From contig NC_061146.1 of assembly GCF_905220365.1 (NCBI RefSeq), forward strand, positions 5,769,538 to 5,833,537: DNA of 64,000 nt, read 5' to 3'. The translations under genes were made by a program, and so were the position numbers. This DNA is from Vanessa cardui (lineage: Eukaryota > Arthropoda > Insecta > Lepidoptera > Nymphalidae). The notes under the pieces were generated by a model. It worked only from the letters and a program-made list of their open reading frames with translations, had not been told where the DNA came from and did not search any database. Below are positions 48,592 through 62,800 of this stretch, one piece after another; positions within the stretch are counted from its first letter, which is position 1, and each line of letters begins with the position of its first letter.

Positions 48592-50818
48592 ACGAGTGAG
48601 TACGATCGGATACCACACTCGCCTCCGCGGGAGTCGAACTCCAAAGCCTCACTTGTAGACTCCTAGACGAATATCCGTCCTAATCAGTTTTTGTTTTTTT
48701 TTTTTTTTAATATCTGTAAGGGGCGCAAGTTCGACACTCGCTGGGACGCTGTTATTATGTATAATTTGTGCCGAGTGCTTGAGGAGTTGTTGAGTTGGAG
48801 TTGGGTGCGAGAGAGCCAATGTTTTTCAAATGATGCTTGTAGTTTTTATATAGTTTCATATAGTGATTATTTGATTTCTGTACTTTTATTTAATACCTGT
48901 CTTAATGTAAATGTTATTACAGTTTTGATTACAAATTTTGAATAATTTTTTTTGGTACAAATTCTATGTCCTTAAATATATTACTATATTCTCCCATATT
49001 CGTATATAACAAAAATGACTAATAGTTACTGTATGAACTTCTATTTATGTGTGACAGATCTTAGGTTATATTGTATTTCATACATTTTTGTTTTTTTTTA
49101 AAACACTTTCAAATATCTTTTTTTCACAGTGTGTGGCATGTCATATATGTAAAATACAATATACTACACGAATATATTGTAAAATATGCTTTTTTCAGAC
49201 ACAATAACAATATATTTTTCGATTTAAAGAAAAAAGATTATTATCATAGGGCTAGAGTTTTTATAAGGAAAAAGGAATTATAATATACTAAATAAATGTA
49301 TATTAACTAATGATCTCAGTTTTACCTGTGTATATTCATTATGACGATATATAAAACTATATTGTTATATACATTTAAAAATAATTATATGTATATCATA
49401 TAAACTATTCATCTTAGAGAGACAGTTGAAGATCTTTTATATTTTGTAGTATCGTTTACACCATTTGTAGTAATCTCTATATATAAAATACATCTATATT
49501 GTAACATTATTACAAGAATCTAAGTAGGTGTGTAAATTTTGATTAGTTATTTATTAATTAAATAAGTTATTTTTTTTTCAATACTAACAGTATAATGCAC
49601 ATTAGAAACTGCAGGATTGCCTTCAATAAAACATGTTGTTAAACTTTTCCATCATAAAGTATGACATTCTTCCAGTAACAGTATTAACATATGTACATAA
49701 ATTAAACATTTCATAATTAAATATACAGCTTACCGCTGTTAACATGATAACCTAAAGAGAAGTAACTAAAGTTACATATCTATCGATAGTATTGTTAGTC
49801 TCACTACCATAGACAATGCTCTGCTTGAGTAATAGTTACAAGACTCTTTTCATAGACACACCTTCATATAAGCCTAGTGTGCATGATATAAAACATTTTA
49901 CTGAGATGATTAATTAATATAATTTGTTAAATCATTTTCGGGCTACATACATAGTTCTTTTCTTATTTCAATTTTCAAATATTTATTATTTGAAATGTAT
50001 ATTTTTTGTTTGAAATGTGACTAATTCTTTATGTAAAGTTCACTGGACTTTCTCATATCCAATATTATGAATTATTTACAGTTATTATCTTTTCGTATGT
50101 TAACAAAGATACAATCTTATTATCAATGTGTTGCCTCATTTGATATGTACAGACCATATCATTTAATAAGTGTACATTTTGACAATAATGTCCCACATCA
50201 ATAATGGCTTTCTATGCAAATCAATCGTATTATATGTACATATATTATAGATGCTATATTTAGTAATAATAAGAATTGTGTTATTTCATATTACCAGTAG
50301 TATCCATTTAGTAATCCCCAAATATAGTTCGGATAATAAAATGAAATTAGTTGAATTATTACTGTTCATATAATACTAATATATATATTTTTTTGGTATA
50401 TTAATAATATATTGTGCTTAATTTCTTATGTATTTGCAGCCACACTAGATATTACTATGATCTAATTCAACACAGTACATAAGTGTTTAAATATTACAGG
50501 GATTTTTTGGTAATATATTATGTAAATGCATGATTAAATTTATACCTTTAATTCTCTTTCAGTTTGCATGATATATAAAGATGTTTATTATGTTCGTTAT
50601 CATATTATATCCGTATAATCGAATTTCGAAATCATATGAAAAGTTATTGTCATGTGTGTGTGAGAGATGTGTCAGTATCTTTAAACGAATACGTTTTGTA
50701 GTGTGTGTAGTGTTGCAGATGTATTTAGGCTCGCCAGTGCCGGGGTGCCGCTCGACGCTATACAGCGTTACAATATTAGCTGTGATTTTGCCATGTTCGT
50801 TTGTTTGTCTGATTGCAG
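48592..50818 (+). other. PSI 3' UTR / intron before alternative end
   Basis: AT-rich sequence after the exon 15 stop. Several AATAAA-like signals occur, for example near 49291 and 49627. No other gene was recognised. Confidence 0.5.
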
Positions 50819-50890
50819 AGCCCCGCCGGACCGCCCGATACGGAACCGAGAAGATACCTCTCCATTGTAGATTATAAAACTATATTTTAA
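50819..50890 (+). CDS. Candidate alternative last exon of PSI
   Basis: A pyrimidine-rich tract and AG at 50817-50818 precede a phase-0 frame of 23 codons beginning SPAGPPDTEPRRYLS and ending at TAA 50888-50890, with AATAAA near 50915. PSI exon 14 ends in phase 0, so it could splice here in place of 48394. The first half is GC-rich, unlike its surroundings. Only a transcript would prove use. Confidence 0.4.
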   Translation, partial: SPAGPPDTEPRRYLSIVDYKTIF

Positions 50891-53800
50891 GCTGCGTATA
50901 TCGTATCACCCACAATAAATAATATGACTATCCGATATATAATCAAAAATGTTTAATTTGCACACGATAATGTTATGTATTTTTATTTCTTGTGGGTACT
51001 TCAATAAATATTGTCAAATTCAACTAGACTATGAGATTATTTTTACGTCAAACAGCTTCCATTATTTATGATAAAAATTCACGGCCGTGTGGTAATTTAT
51101 TGATTTTTCATATTGCACCTGCGTGTACACTCGTTATCGTTGAAACGTTGAATATGTTATTATTATTTTTTTGTATAAATCTGTGCCGATATTGATCATT
51201 GACGTGCCAGTTTGTCCAGGTTTAAACTTTAGAATGCCACACTGCCTAAAACGATGTAACAGAGTGATCCGACGGAGCAATAGAATGTGAGACAAAAGAG
51301 AAAAATGAAAGCGTTATGAGAGAGAGATTGCTTCGCCGCAGCGTGGACTCGAGGTAAATGCACTGTATCGAGTGACTAGCTTGTTACACTTCACGATGTT
51401 ATCTGCCGTGTACTGCGACCTGTAATCTCAAACTTCGAATGCGGAGCGGCTCGTCTTTACGCTCGATGGTTGATCTTGATACTTGATAATTCAATTTAAG
51501 TCGTTATGTAAGCGTAAAACTTTATAATAAACTCCACATTCGACGTCTGTCGTACAGTCAGCGTCAAATAATTAGAGATACTTAGGATATTCAAATAATT
51601 AGACGCAACCAAAAAGTCAATAATATCGGTACAAACAAAGTTTCCTTATTGTTGTCAACAATATACGCGCTCAAAAAGTCGAGACGCTTAAAATCAGTCA
51701 AACCGCCATAAATATGGTTACAGTCATCTCGCCAGTGTATCCAAGCATTCTAAGTGTTCAAAAATACGAAACACGTTAGAAAAATATACTTTACAGCTAT
51801 ATATTTTAAATACAATTTGTCACATCTATTAATATTGAAAAGCATAATATGAAAGAGATAGAAACTATTGCTATCCTTTTCACTTTAAGCACGAGGTCAT
51901 AGATGTATTGTTTTTTAAAAAAAACCGTGCATAGCCAAGCGACAACAATAAGGGAACTTTGTTTGTACCGATATTATTGACATTTTGGTTGCGTCTAATT
52001 ATTTGAATACCCTGAGTGTCTCTAATTATTTGACGCTGAGTGTACCATGAACTATGTCTAGTTGTAAGTTAGGTGTCACTGGTTAGGGTGTCGTCGTGAC
52101 CTCTCTCGACAGCTCATTAGGTAACTTTAATTCGTCTTAAATAAATATAGAATCATAATTTAGAATATGTATTTTTAATTAATAAAATTAGCTTTGGTAA
52201 TAAAAATTAAATAAGGTACGAAGGGAAGTATCGAAAACTCGATGAAGTTGAACGCGATGTGGAGCGACGTTCCCGAAAGAAATTGTTTTTAACAATAGAA
52301 TCGGTCATGATGGAACAATCGTTCACTACGGGGCGTCCCGATTAATTGTATTAATATTAAGATATAAAGTGTATGTTTATTGATGTGTTCATTTTATTTA
52401 TAATCATTACTTCTCTCCACAGACCCCCGAGGTAAGTGTCCCTAATTGACGATTATATATTGAAATGAAACGATCTTTTTGTCATGTTTTATTTTTCGCT
52501 TCGTTTTATGATTTTGTTTGTGTATTTTAGCTCTAGTGAGGGCCATTTCATTATTTATTTTCGTATACGCAAATGATAAACCAATAAAAATATTTATTAT
52601 TATGTACACATGTTTCCCATTTTATGATGTGTCTGAATTGATATGTCTTTAATGTTTTATTTTCTTGCTTCGATGTGAATTATTCTCGATTGAATGATGA
52701 TAAAATGCTGTTATATTTATTTGATGATATTTGACTGTTTTCGCTTTTCATAATGAATTGATTGAACAAAAGTGCAATGATGTTTCTAAATGTTCACCGA
52801 AAAACACGACCATTTATATTTATATTATGCGAGGTTTTTGTGTGATTATCAAATATATTTGGTGTTTTTTTTTTACATTTGCATTAAGTATATTTTCATC
52901 TGATATGTCACTGTCTTCACTGTTATCGATCTGTTGAAGGTGACAAGCTGATATATTATAAAAACGTGTTATAAAGGAGTTTGATTTTAACTTGGAACGG
53001 TGATTGGGAATTCCAAGTCGATTTTTTAGGTAAGTACATGATGGTGATGGCTGTGCGTTGAACTGGTAAGTTCTATATGAAAAACAAATCCTGAGTAGTT
53101 CAATTACAATATAGAGTTTAAAAACAAAACTACAAAGATCGTTGAAACTAAATATAAAACTCTTGAATTCTGTTAGTTTTGTGAAATATATCGATTGAAT
53201 CTACAAAATCCTTAGTTACAATGCTAATGCTATGCTATATACTAGCAAACAGTTACTAAATAATCAGACGGTAATATAAATGACATACAAAATAATTACG
53301 TTTCATCTGCAAGCATAGTTATAAAACTATATAAAGCTATAAATGTAGGCCTGGGTTTTATTTGCCAAATGAGAAATTAATTTAAAAAATGACATGATGT
53401 TTTTAAACACAAATTGGTTTAAAATAGAAACCATAATATAAAAAGCATTTTTTTTTCATAATTTGCATTTATTACACAGATACAAAATAATAATTCTCAT
53501 GTGTAATTGTGCGTATCAATCTAAAAATTTCTAGTTATATTTAACGATTTTTTCTATCACTGTAGAGTGTTCGTTGTATATGTGTATATTTCATATTTAA
53601 AATCATTTATTTTTCGTGGTTTTTTTTCCTAACACGTCATAATTTTTAGGGACTTTAGGCATATTATTTGAATAACCATTAAAAGTGATGCATTTTCTGA
53701 CTTATTTCTTGACATCAAAGGAACGAAGAGATTGGCAATAAAATATATTAATAAAAGAGTTGTTTTATTTTATAGTATATATTTTTTGCTATATACAAAC

Positions 53801-53895
53801 GTTTGAGGTACTGTACGTGAATAGTTTTGATTTTAACATGACATATATTCAAATATAATAATTAATTTTTAAAATAAAGCTACGAAATTAACATA
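50891..53895. other. Intergenic region between PSI and iav
   Basis: Convergent 3' ends. Holds the long inverted-repeat element at 51555-52042 and a nine-base exon-like motif (acag|acccccgag|gtaagt) at 52423-52435 that I could not connect. The rest is AT-rich with nothing recognised. Confidence 0.5.
51555..52042. mobile_element. mariner-type MITE with ~105-base inverted repeats
   Basis: CAGTCAGCGTCAAATAATTA at the left and TAATTATTTGACGCTGAGTG at the right. The symmetry continues through 'gacgcaaccaaaa' and 'caataatatcggtacaaac' to 'ttgttgtc'. TA dinucleotides lie on both sides. The middle is non-coding. TA target sites are typical of Tc1/mariner. Confidence 0.82.
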
Positions 53896-56800
53896 TTAGT
53901 ATTTCTCTGTCGAACTTTCTTCGGGTGAACGAGTTTCCATCGACAAAGAAGAACTACTCGAGCGAATCATACGCGAAATCTTCGACAAAGAGGCTGTCGC
54001 CCAGGGCTCCAACGGACTGCCCGTGTCTAACACCGGAGACACTCTGAAATTATGAATTGCTTTATCGTCATTTTTACATAACCTAAAACAGCATTGGTTT
54101 AAAGAAAAAAAAAATTGGTCTTATTTTTTTGGCTTAACTTAGCTATGTGGTAAGAGTACTCTACTGTGCTACATAGAAAATATGGCTACCATAAACTACA
54201 CTATTCTTCATATTAAAAGATTAAATATTTTTACTTCTTTTAGCCGTCGTGGGTCCAGTAAAATACTAAAAAAAGAAATCGAAATATTAATACATACCTA
54301 TTACATCTAGGACGAGCTGTTTTTGGTCGTTTTTTCTTTGGATCTCTAACTCGACGAATTGGAGCAGCGCTTTCTACTTCAGCACCGCTACCTGGATCTG
54401 AAATTGAACCAATAATATAAATCTGCAACCTTAACATGTCTTAATTGTTTAACGTCCTATAGAGTTGAAATATAACCAAAGGATATACATAAACGAAAAT
54501 TTAAAAAAATGTTTGTAATCTGTAAAGGATTGCTAATAGAATTAAAAAATATGTATATTTAATAGGAATTAATTATGAACACAATAGATTTGTACCGATA
54601 ACATATAACGAATACTCGTCTGGGGTCTGTCCTGTAGCATACTGTATGCACAAAGGCCTGGCCGCCTTCATACGATGATCGCGCCTTGTTCCCATCGCAC
54701 TGCAATGAAATTGCATTCAATTTGAGTATTGTAGATACTATTTATGCTTGTCAAAGAACTTTTACTAAGAAGGTATTAGACAACTTTTAGATGATTTTTA
54801 TTAAAACTATTATTTCATTTCAAGATTTGAACTCAAAGGGAACAAAATGATCTCACCATATTTGTCAATGTGCTCGGCTAGTGTAACTATGTATATGAGT
54901 CGGCTTTATGGCAATTCTAAGAAAGATTTGGCTAGCCAAGGTAATGCGCATTTTCACGGTAACAAGCGAAACGTGGCGTCCACCGAACAGACAGAGAGTT
55001 TGGTAACTCGTTTACTAGAATTTAACTATTATTTTATTCATAATTTTCACACGAATAAGATAAATACCAAGTTCCCTGTCTGGTTAAAGCTTATATTTCC
55101 TTGTTCAAAAATCGAATCGAGAATCAGATTAGTGTAGGACCATAGAAATTAAAATGAAGTTGCTGGAGCTGAAACTTGAAATTTCAAGGAAAATTTACAA
55201 ATTCCACTCAATAAATGCTAATTTAAGCAACTATTGCATCGCCATTCTGGTAATTTTGGACCCCTATTTTATATTTGTTCCTTATTGGTCTAGTGAAGTT
55301 CCATATCGTGGGACATCTCCTTACCTCTACAATCTATAAGTATAATAATATCTAAACACAGATTAAAGTTAGATAATAGCTTTCAATGTCTGAAACATAT
55401 ATTATGTCAACGTTCACAATGATAAGCAGTAAATATGATTTAAATGTCTCACGAGTTATTTCCGGAACTGAGCTGATCTTCAAGAGGTACATCACTCTCA
55501 ACCGCACTACTCTCTGATGCCACTAAATACATAGATCTGAAAAAAAAAACATTCAACATTTCCGAATACAAATACAAATCGTTTATTTAAATTTTATGGC
55601 AAGGTTTATTATTTATTAAATTAACAAATATTTAAACGTTAAGCTGACTTGCGTAAATAACCCTTAATCTTGATGAAAAAAATATATTTCGTCTCTTATA
55701 GGTATGTACGTATCCTATGTTTTAAGTTAAAAAAATATTTTGTGATTTTTCTAAAGGTCGGTAATGATTGTGCCTTCTTACTAACTTATAATGCATAGTA
55801 GCATACTGGATTTTTAAAGCAAATCTATATTATAAATGTGAAAGTAACTCCTTTGTGTGAAAGTAAACCGAATATTATGAAATTTGGTATGAAGCAAACA
55901 TGAACTCTGAGAAAGGATACTCTTTTGCCTAACACATGGCAACCAACACCCTAAAACGAACGAAGCCGCGGGCGAATGTTAGTTGTTAAATATTTTCTAA
56001 TATTATTCCGTTAAAATGCTAAATTTTAATACGTATGCTATTCAAATTCGTAGAAATTCGATAAAATATTTCCCGCTATTTTTATATCAATTGTCTCAAA
56101 TGAGGAATGGCAACGCTGACTTAGTTCGCATTGCTACTCGACTATTTGGCTCGCGCCCAAAAACGTTTCCGGTTCCGATGTCACGGTTACGATCGATGAA
56201 CTAATTGATAAAATTCTTAGCTCATTCCTTCGCCGCAAAATTTTATCAAATTTTAGAATTAATTAATGTTATTAATATTCTTCATGATATTATATTTATT
56301 TTAGTTATGAAATAGAACAATAGGCTATTTCAATGGTTTTTAAAATTCATTTTATATTATTTAGTATAGGTTAAGGAACCCAGCAAAAGTTGATTTTTTT
56401 TATTTCTAGTTCATATTTCATTAAGAAAAATATTTAAAAATATAACATCATAAAAATTCCCATTTTAAGTAGCACCCGAAAACTCTAAGTGGACAATTTG
56501 GCGCTGCAATGGGGTCGGTGACAACACGTGCTTATTTCAATCTGTGGTACATATAGTAGGTAAGCAAAGTTAACAAGCAAGTGACTTCATTATAAGTCCG
56601 GCCAATCAGGAGCGTTTTGTGTCACGTGAACAAATGTTTAAAATAATGCAATTTTATTTATGGATTTTTAAATAAATTAAGTATCAATTTCAACGCTCGT
56701 TAAAAAATAACCATCTTTAAACTAAACTAAACATGATATATACTGATTACAATAATTGACACTTTATTTTTCGCAGTGTCAAATAGCCTATAATTTTTGT

Positions 56801-59800
56801 ATACCTGGCTGGCACGTAGAGGTGTGGTGGGGGCGGCAGAGCTCTGCGGGAAGCCGACCGCGCCCGGCGAGCTCGTGCAGCGCGACCAAGCACGATAGAG
56901 TCTAGAAAGTAGATTACCCATACATATATTTCTGAATTATTTAAAAAACATATCTAAATTATACCAAGAGTAGCTCAAATAAAGTAAAAATGATCCAAAA
57001 CCAGTGCACAACAGCCTTTACTAACAGCTAACTTAAGGTTATTATTAAGATAACTCATGATAACTACATGATATCAATGAAATTAAATTATTTATCTACA
57101 TTTACTTGAGTTTTATGCAAGCCCGTCTACTCTTAGTAGATACCGACCACTCGTAAGATATTCTATCGACAAAGAGTGATACTTAACTTTTGTACAGGTA
57201 TAGGCAAAGGGACATTATATTTTAGGTAGAGGTTGTTGGGGCATTAATTCATGCAATATATTTCCGTGGTTGTCATTCCTTACCATCAAGTGTTATTTAC
57301 TGTTAACTGCTATCTACTGTTAAGTGCTATCTACTGTTAAGTGCTATCTACTGTTAAGTGCTATCTACTGTTAAGTGCTATCTACTGTTAAGTGCTATCT
57401 ACTGTTAAGTGCTATCTACTGTTAAGTTCTATCTACTGTTAAGTGCAATCTACTGTTAAGTGCAATCTACTGTTAAGTGCAATCTACTGTTAAGTGCAAT
57501 CTACTGTTTAGTGCAATCTACTGTTAAGTGCAATCTACTGTTAAGTGCAATCTACTGTTAAGTGCAATCTACTGTTAAGTGCAATCTACTGTTAAGTGCA
57601 ATCTACTGTTAAGTGCAATCTACTTTTAAGTGTTATGTTAACTTCTAAGTTAATAGGTGTTAATTTATTCAATATTACCCGGTACAGGATCACTGTCAGT
57701 GTGTTCCTGACGATCACGTCTCCAACCAGAATCTGGGGGAGGTATGTCAGCCGCAACTCCAAATAATCCAGACACAGCGCCTGCTACTACCAGACGGGCT
57801 GATTTAACCGCAGTCTAAAAATATGATGAAAATCAGTGAATTAAAGATATTATAATATTGTTTACATATTGTATTCGTATGTATAAACACATATACATAT
57901 ATAATACTCACAGACATGTTTATATCAATTTCCGGAACGCCGATGAGATCAGCGGCTTTTGCGGCTAACAATTTTAGTTTTTCATCATTAGGATCCACTT
58001 TCTGTTCCATTGCCAGTAATTCACGGAGATAATCTCTGTACACCTCTTCGCTTACAAAAACTAAAAATAACATTTCTCGAGTTTATTAAAACATCAATCA
58101 AGATCTATTGCTCGTTTTAGCTTTCCATATGGTAGACACGGTAACTCGATTAGAAACATGTATGGTCTCTAGTGGATTATAGATGGTTCTAAAGGCTAAA
58201 CCTATGTAATTTTCGATTTAACCAAAAATGTTCAGTTTCAGATTCATTAAGCAATGTTTCACCTCATTTTGAATGAGAGAATTAAATAAATCAGTGTCTA
58301 AGTGAGTACTCGGTGGTAGGACTTTGTGTAAGCTCTTTTGGGTAAGTAAGAATCACTCATAATATTTTCTACCACCAAATACAAATATAGCATTTGTTAA
58401 TGTTCTGGTCCTCTGAACTTTCGGTACAAGATAAATAAACATATTAGGTCACAAGATTTTTGGAACCGGATCAATTTAAGAGATGGTAAATATTTTTTCA
58501 CGAGTTAATTTCCATGGCCAATAGTGACCACTTACCATCGGGTGGTTTGTTTGTCAGTCTATCTACCCAATTTTCATGAAAGTAAAATGCTAAACACCGT
58601 CTAAATTTAGACAGCTTGTAATTAGTTTTGGTTTATAGAATCAATTTATTTAATTAGTCATGTGTTTTATTTACCTGGAGGTTTTACTATTTGCACCTTC
58701 TGAACATCTGGCGACGTCAAATCAACTCGTAGAATATCAATTTCCTTTGGCATTTGAGGTTGAAGGGGCATTTGAGGTTGAAGGGGCATTTGTAAATTAG
58801 GCGGTAATCTGATTTCGAGGTCGGTTTTTGTTTGCGATTGGTTTGTCGACACTGTTAATAGGTTCTGTGAACTTATCTGGTTGGTTGTGATCAGATCTTG
58901 CGATGGAGGAAATGCTTTTGGTATTTGTCCGTTGACTAAAAGATCAGGTGCTGGTTGCTTTTGATTTTCTGGAACTGGAACAGTATTTTTTGGAAGAATT
59001 ATCCACTTAAAATCATTTACTACCTATATTTACAAACATACTTTAAGTATTTTGTTTTTTTAAGCAAATTTTTAAAATAATGTTGTTTTTAAATTGATTA
59101 TAATTTAAGAGATTTATTTAATATGCTTATTCAAACGCTCTTAAATAATAGAAGATTTTCGATTTGAATTTTTTAGGTAAAAACCTAAACATGACTAATA
59201 TAGTCACATTTCTACAACGATATATCTACTCGTGGAGTAGTAAGTAAACATACATACTTGTATTAGTAAGGTCAAGATCATGTGTAAATGCCATAACATT
59301 AAGGGCTGATGAGAGGGCTGGCCCAACTCCGGTTCCTGGACCTTCTGCTGTACCGACTAACTCTGGGGGTGGCACACACCTGTGACAATAAATATGACTT
59401 TAATCTTAAACTTCACTCGTTATTTATTTTCTATTTAATTTACCATTCAAACTCCTCGAAACTTAATGATTTGACATAAAATATGAGTTCATAAATACTC
59501 ACGCTAATGGAGCTTTAGTGGGGGTCGATATTGAAACCCTGCCCCACATGAGACGTCGTAATTCTTCACCGCTGATTCCTCTTCTGCGCAATTCTGCTAT
59601 AGTTACCTTTCCAACTCTCTGTGGAAAATGAAATTTAGCTATTATACTTTTAAAACTATATCATTAATATACCATAAAGATATACCTTCCAATTAGCTAA
59701 TGCCCCTTTTCGTTGCTTGGCTCTGGTTTTGGCTTTACTTTTGATGACCATAACTCCTCTCTGTTCATACCGTGGATCATCTGATGGACCCAAACCTATG

Positions 59801-62800
59801 GAATATTCTTGGAGATACCTGTGTGCGTCCTCTTGGGAAACGGATCGTTCTAGTGACACTACAATTTTCGCCCACTAAAAGTAAAAGCAAATGATGAAAA
59901 AATAAGTAATAACTACGATTTAAGGAAGGTTTTCCATATCAAATCAAAAGTATTTTGTCATTACCTGTTTCACCCACTCCTTCTCAGACTGCTCGATGAC
60001 GTGGGCATATGTGTTGCCCATCATAGCTATAAGCATGTTCAGCAACAATATTGGCACGAAAACCATGAAAACAGCGAATACTGTTTTAGCGAGATTCGGG
60101 TAAGTCGTTAGACCAAGATCAGAGTACTGTTGGGATAGAAAAAATATACATACGCTTACCAACTATTCCAACAAAAAATAAATCATTAAAAATTCAAATA
60201 TACAATACTCCAAATATACATTTTCATATGTACCTTGTGACGGATTATTTATGTAGATGTATTTCCTTACGTTATGAAATGTTTTATACAAGCTATGAAA
60301 ATGGAAAAACTTACACTATAATCGCCCAATGTTATTTGAAACAGCGCCATCCACGTACTGGGATAACTTGAGAAAAGAGTTGACTGAACATTAGGAAAGC
60401 CTGCAAAAAATAAAGAAAATTGATTGTTATTGGTAGCAGGGTTTTTTTAGGAGGAAATATTTGAGAGAAACGATCCAATGATAAGTTAGGTTATGGACAA
60501 ATACAAACATCTTACAACTTATTCCATCTTAGCCAGTGTAATTATAGGAACACATTTGAATACTGCTGAAATTCGTAATTAGCGGCAAATTTATGTAGCA
60601 TAAGTTCCGTTCAGTATCAAAGTGTGTCAGGGGTGCCTAATTATTTAGAGGTGAATCATTTATCATTTATTCGACAGCTAAAAGTGATGAAAAAATATTC
60701 TTCTTAAGATATACCTCTGTACAAAAAATAGAAGGACTGTGAGAATCCAAACAGTACAATGCAGTAGATGATGCCGAAAGTGAACATGTCACCAGTTATC
60801 ATACTGTAGATCATGGTAACGAAAGGACCGGTTAATTTCACTGCTCTGAAAAATAATTTGCTTCATTATGATTTTGAAAAGGAAACAATACAGTTATTAA
60901 TTACTGTATATTTACCTTTTTTTATTTTTATTTTGTCTGAACAAAAATAAAAACCATGGTAAATATACCGTAATTAATAACACTAATAATAAAAATAAAC
61001 ATGTTAATTTAAAATCTTATATGAAAACAATACAGTTATAATTTCTATTATATATACTACTACTATTATACATAATTACTATACATATACTATTATAAAA
61101 AAAACGTTATTGCTTCAAACTTCTCATTTAAAAATCTAAGCTAAAATAGACTTAAAATATGATATATAGACGAAAAATATGGCATCATCCAAATAAGAAT
61201 GTGCAGAAACATAGTAGAACTCGGTAATAGGCGTGTATGGCCGATTTATTTTATTTCTAAATAATTTATATGTCTTTACTTACCTATGTCTCGTTGTTAT
61301 AAAATGAAACGGTAAAGGCAATAAAAATAATTTTAATACAAAATGAAAATGATTTTGTTTGACTAATATTGATTTAAGTTACCCAGCAAAGAACATAAGT
61401 AGAAACCAGGATCCAGGTAATACGAAAATAAGTATCGCTTCTTCGAGTGTTGTTCGTCTACTTAGCCTTGCTGGAATACAAGCCAATAAGAGCAAATTCG
61501 ATGCTAGAAATATAAATTTCGCTGGTTCATGAATCTGAAATTTTAAATCTTTTGAGAAGAATATATTGGTCATCATCACTACATATACATAATATAAAAC
61601 AAGGTCGCTTTCTCTGTCCCTATATCCCTATATATGCTTAAATCTGTAACGCAACTGATTTTGATGCTGTTTTCTTTTATAGAGTAATTGGCGAAGAAGG
61701 TTTTTATATATAATACATGTACAATATAGTAAAGAAACACTGATAATTTTAGATTTTTCTAATGTGATGTCGTACATAAACAAATTCTGTAATACACTTA
61801 TTATCAGCTTTGCACCCGTGCGAAGCCGGGGCGGGTCGCTAGTATACCTATATAAACATTTTTTTCTAGGATAATAACAATCATACCAATTGCTTGAAAT
61901 ACGCAATAAGCCCTTGATTCTTAATTTCATCCCCCTGCTGCAGAATGATATAACACAATGTACTAATAATAGTCCCCAACTCCGTCGCAAGTCGTATGCC
62001 ACTTCTCGCGTCGTTCGCTTCGAGCCCCCAGTCGGGATGAGCATCAGCTTCCAGACTACTGTGTCTGAGATACACGGAGATTGAGAGTAAAAGAAGATGA
62101 AGCATTAAAATTAGTAGACGCTTGAGAAATTTCGTCTGAAACAATGTAAACATTATTATCATATGTTAGAAGTTCCTACTTTGTCGTAACGATTGCTTGG
62201 CCAAATTATATATTTAATGAGAGTTATCCACCAAACACCAGAGCTCGGTTGTTAACCGACATGCATTTATGTCATCCTCCACTTTCTTCAAACGATAAAA
62301 TAATCTTTGAAGTAACTGGTCGTGCAACTTTAAGCAACAAGGCAAGATGTCAGCCAATATCATGCTCATTGTGAGCTATTAGACACAGCTGGACAAATCA
62401 GTAGATTCAGAAATAAATGAGAAAAGTTAAGCACGAAAGTTTTTCAAAATAATACAAACACGGTACACAGGACTTATGACAAGGGATGGCCAGAATTAAT
62501 AAAAACACATATACTACCAAAGTTTCGGAGTATTAAAATCGTTTACCCTTGCAAATGTTTTCCATTTCTCTTCCAAAAGTCTTTGAATTATTCCTCCATC
62601 GAGCATATTAAGATGCTCTTGTTTTGTACCGTTAAGGATAATGAAGAGAGCCGAGTTCCAGTCTGCATAGAATAGTCACAGTTATAATAAATTTGTTTTT
62701 TCTTTTCTAAGAAATTCTAAATGTTTTCATTTAACCAAATCATTTAATTTTGTAAAATCAGTAAATAGGTTAAAACAATATTGTTAATCAATAAAGTACA

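Noticed and set aside
48323..48658. Arg/Pro-rich frames on both strands around the last PSI exon
   Set aside because: Shadows of the GC-rich coding exon 48394-48591 in other frames.
52423..52435. Nine-base microexon (acccccgag between AG and GTAAGT) after PSI
   Set aside because: No downstream partner exon in the right phase and strand was found; three codons cannot be supported without transcripts.
54847..55137. 96-codon frame on the plus strand inside an iav intron
   Set aside because: Antisense to a well-supported gene, low-complexity end, no family resemblance; probably chance.
57292..57632. CRISPR-like array
   Set aside because: Contiguous 17-base units with no spacers, within an animal intron: a minisatellite.
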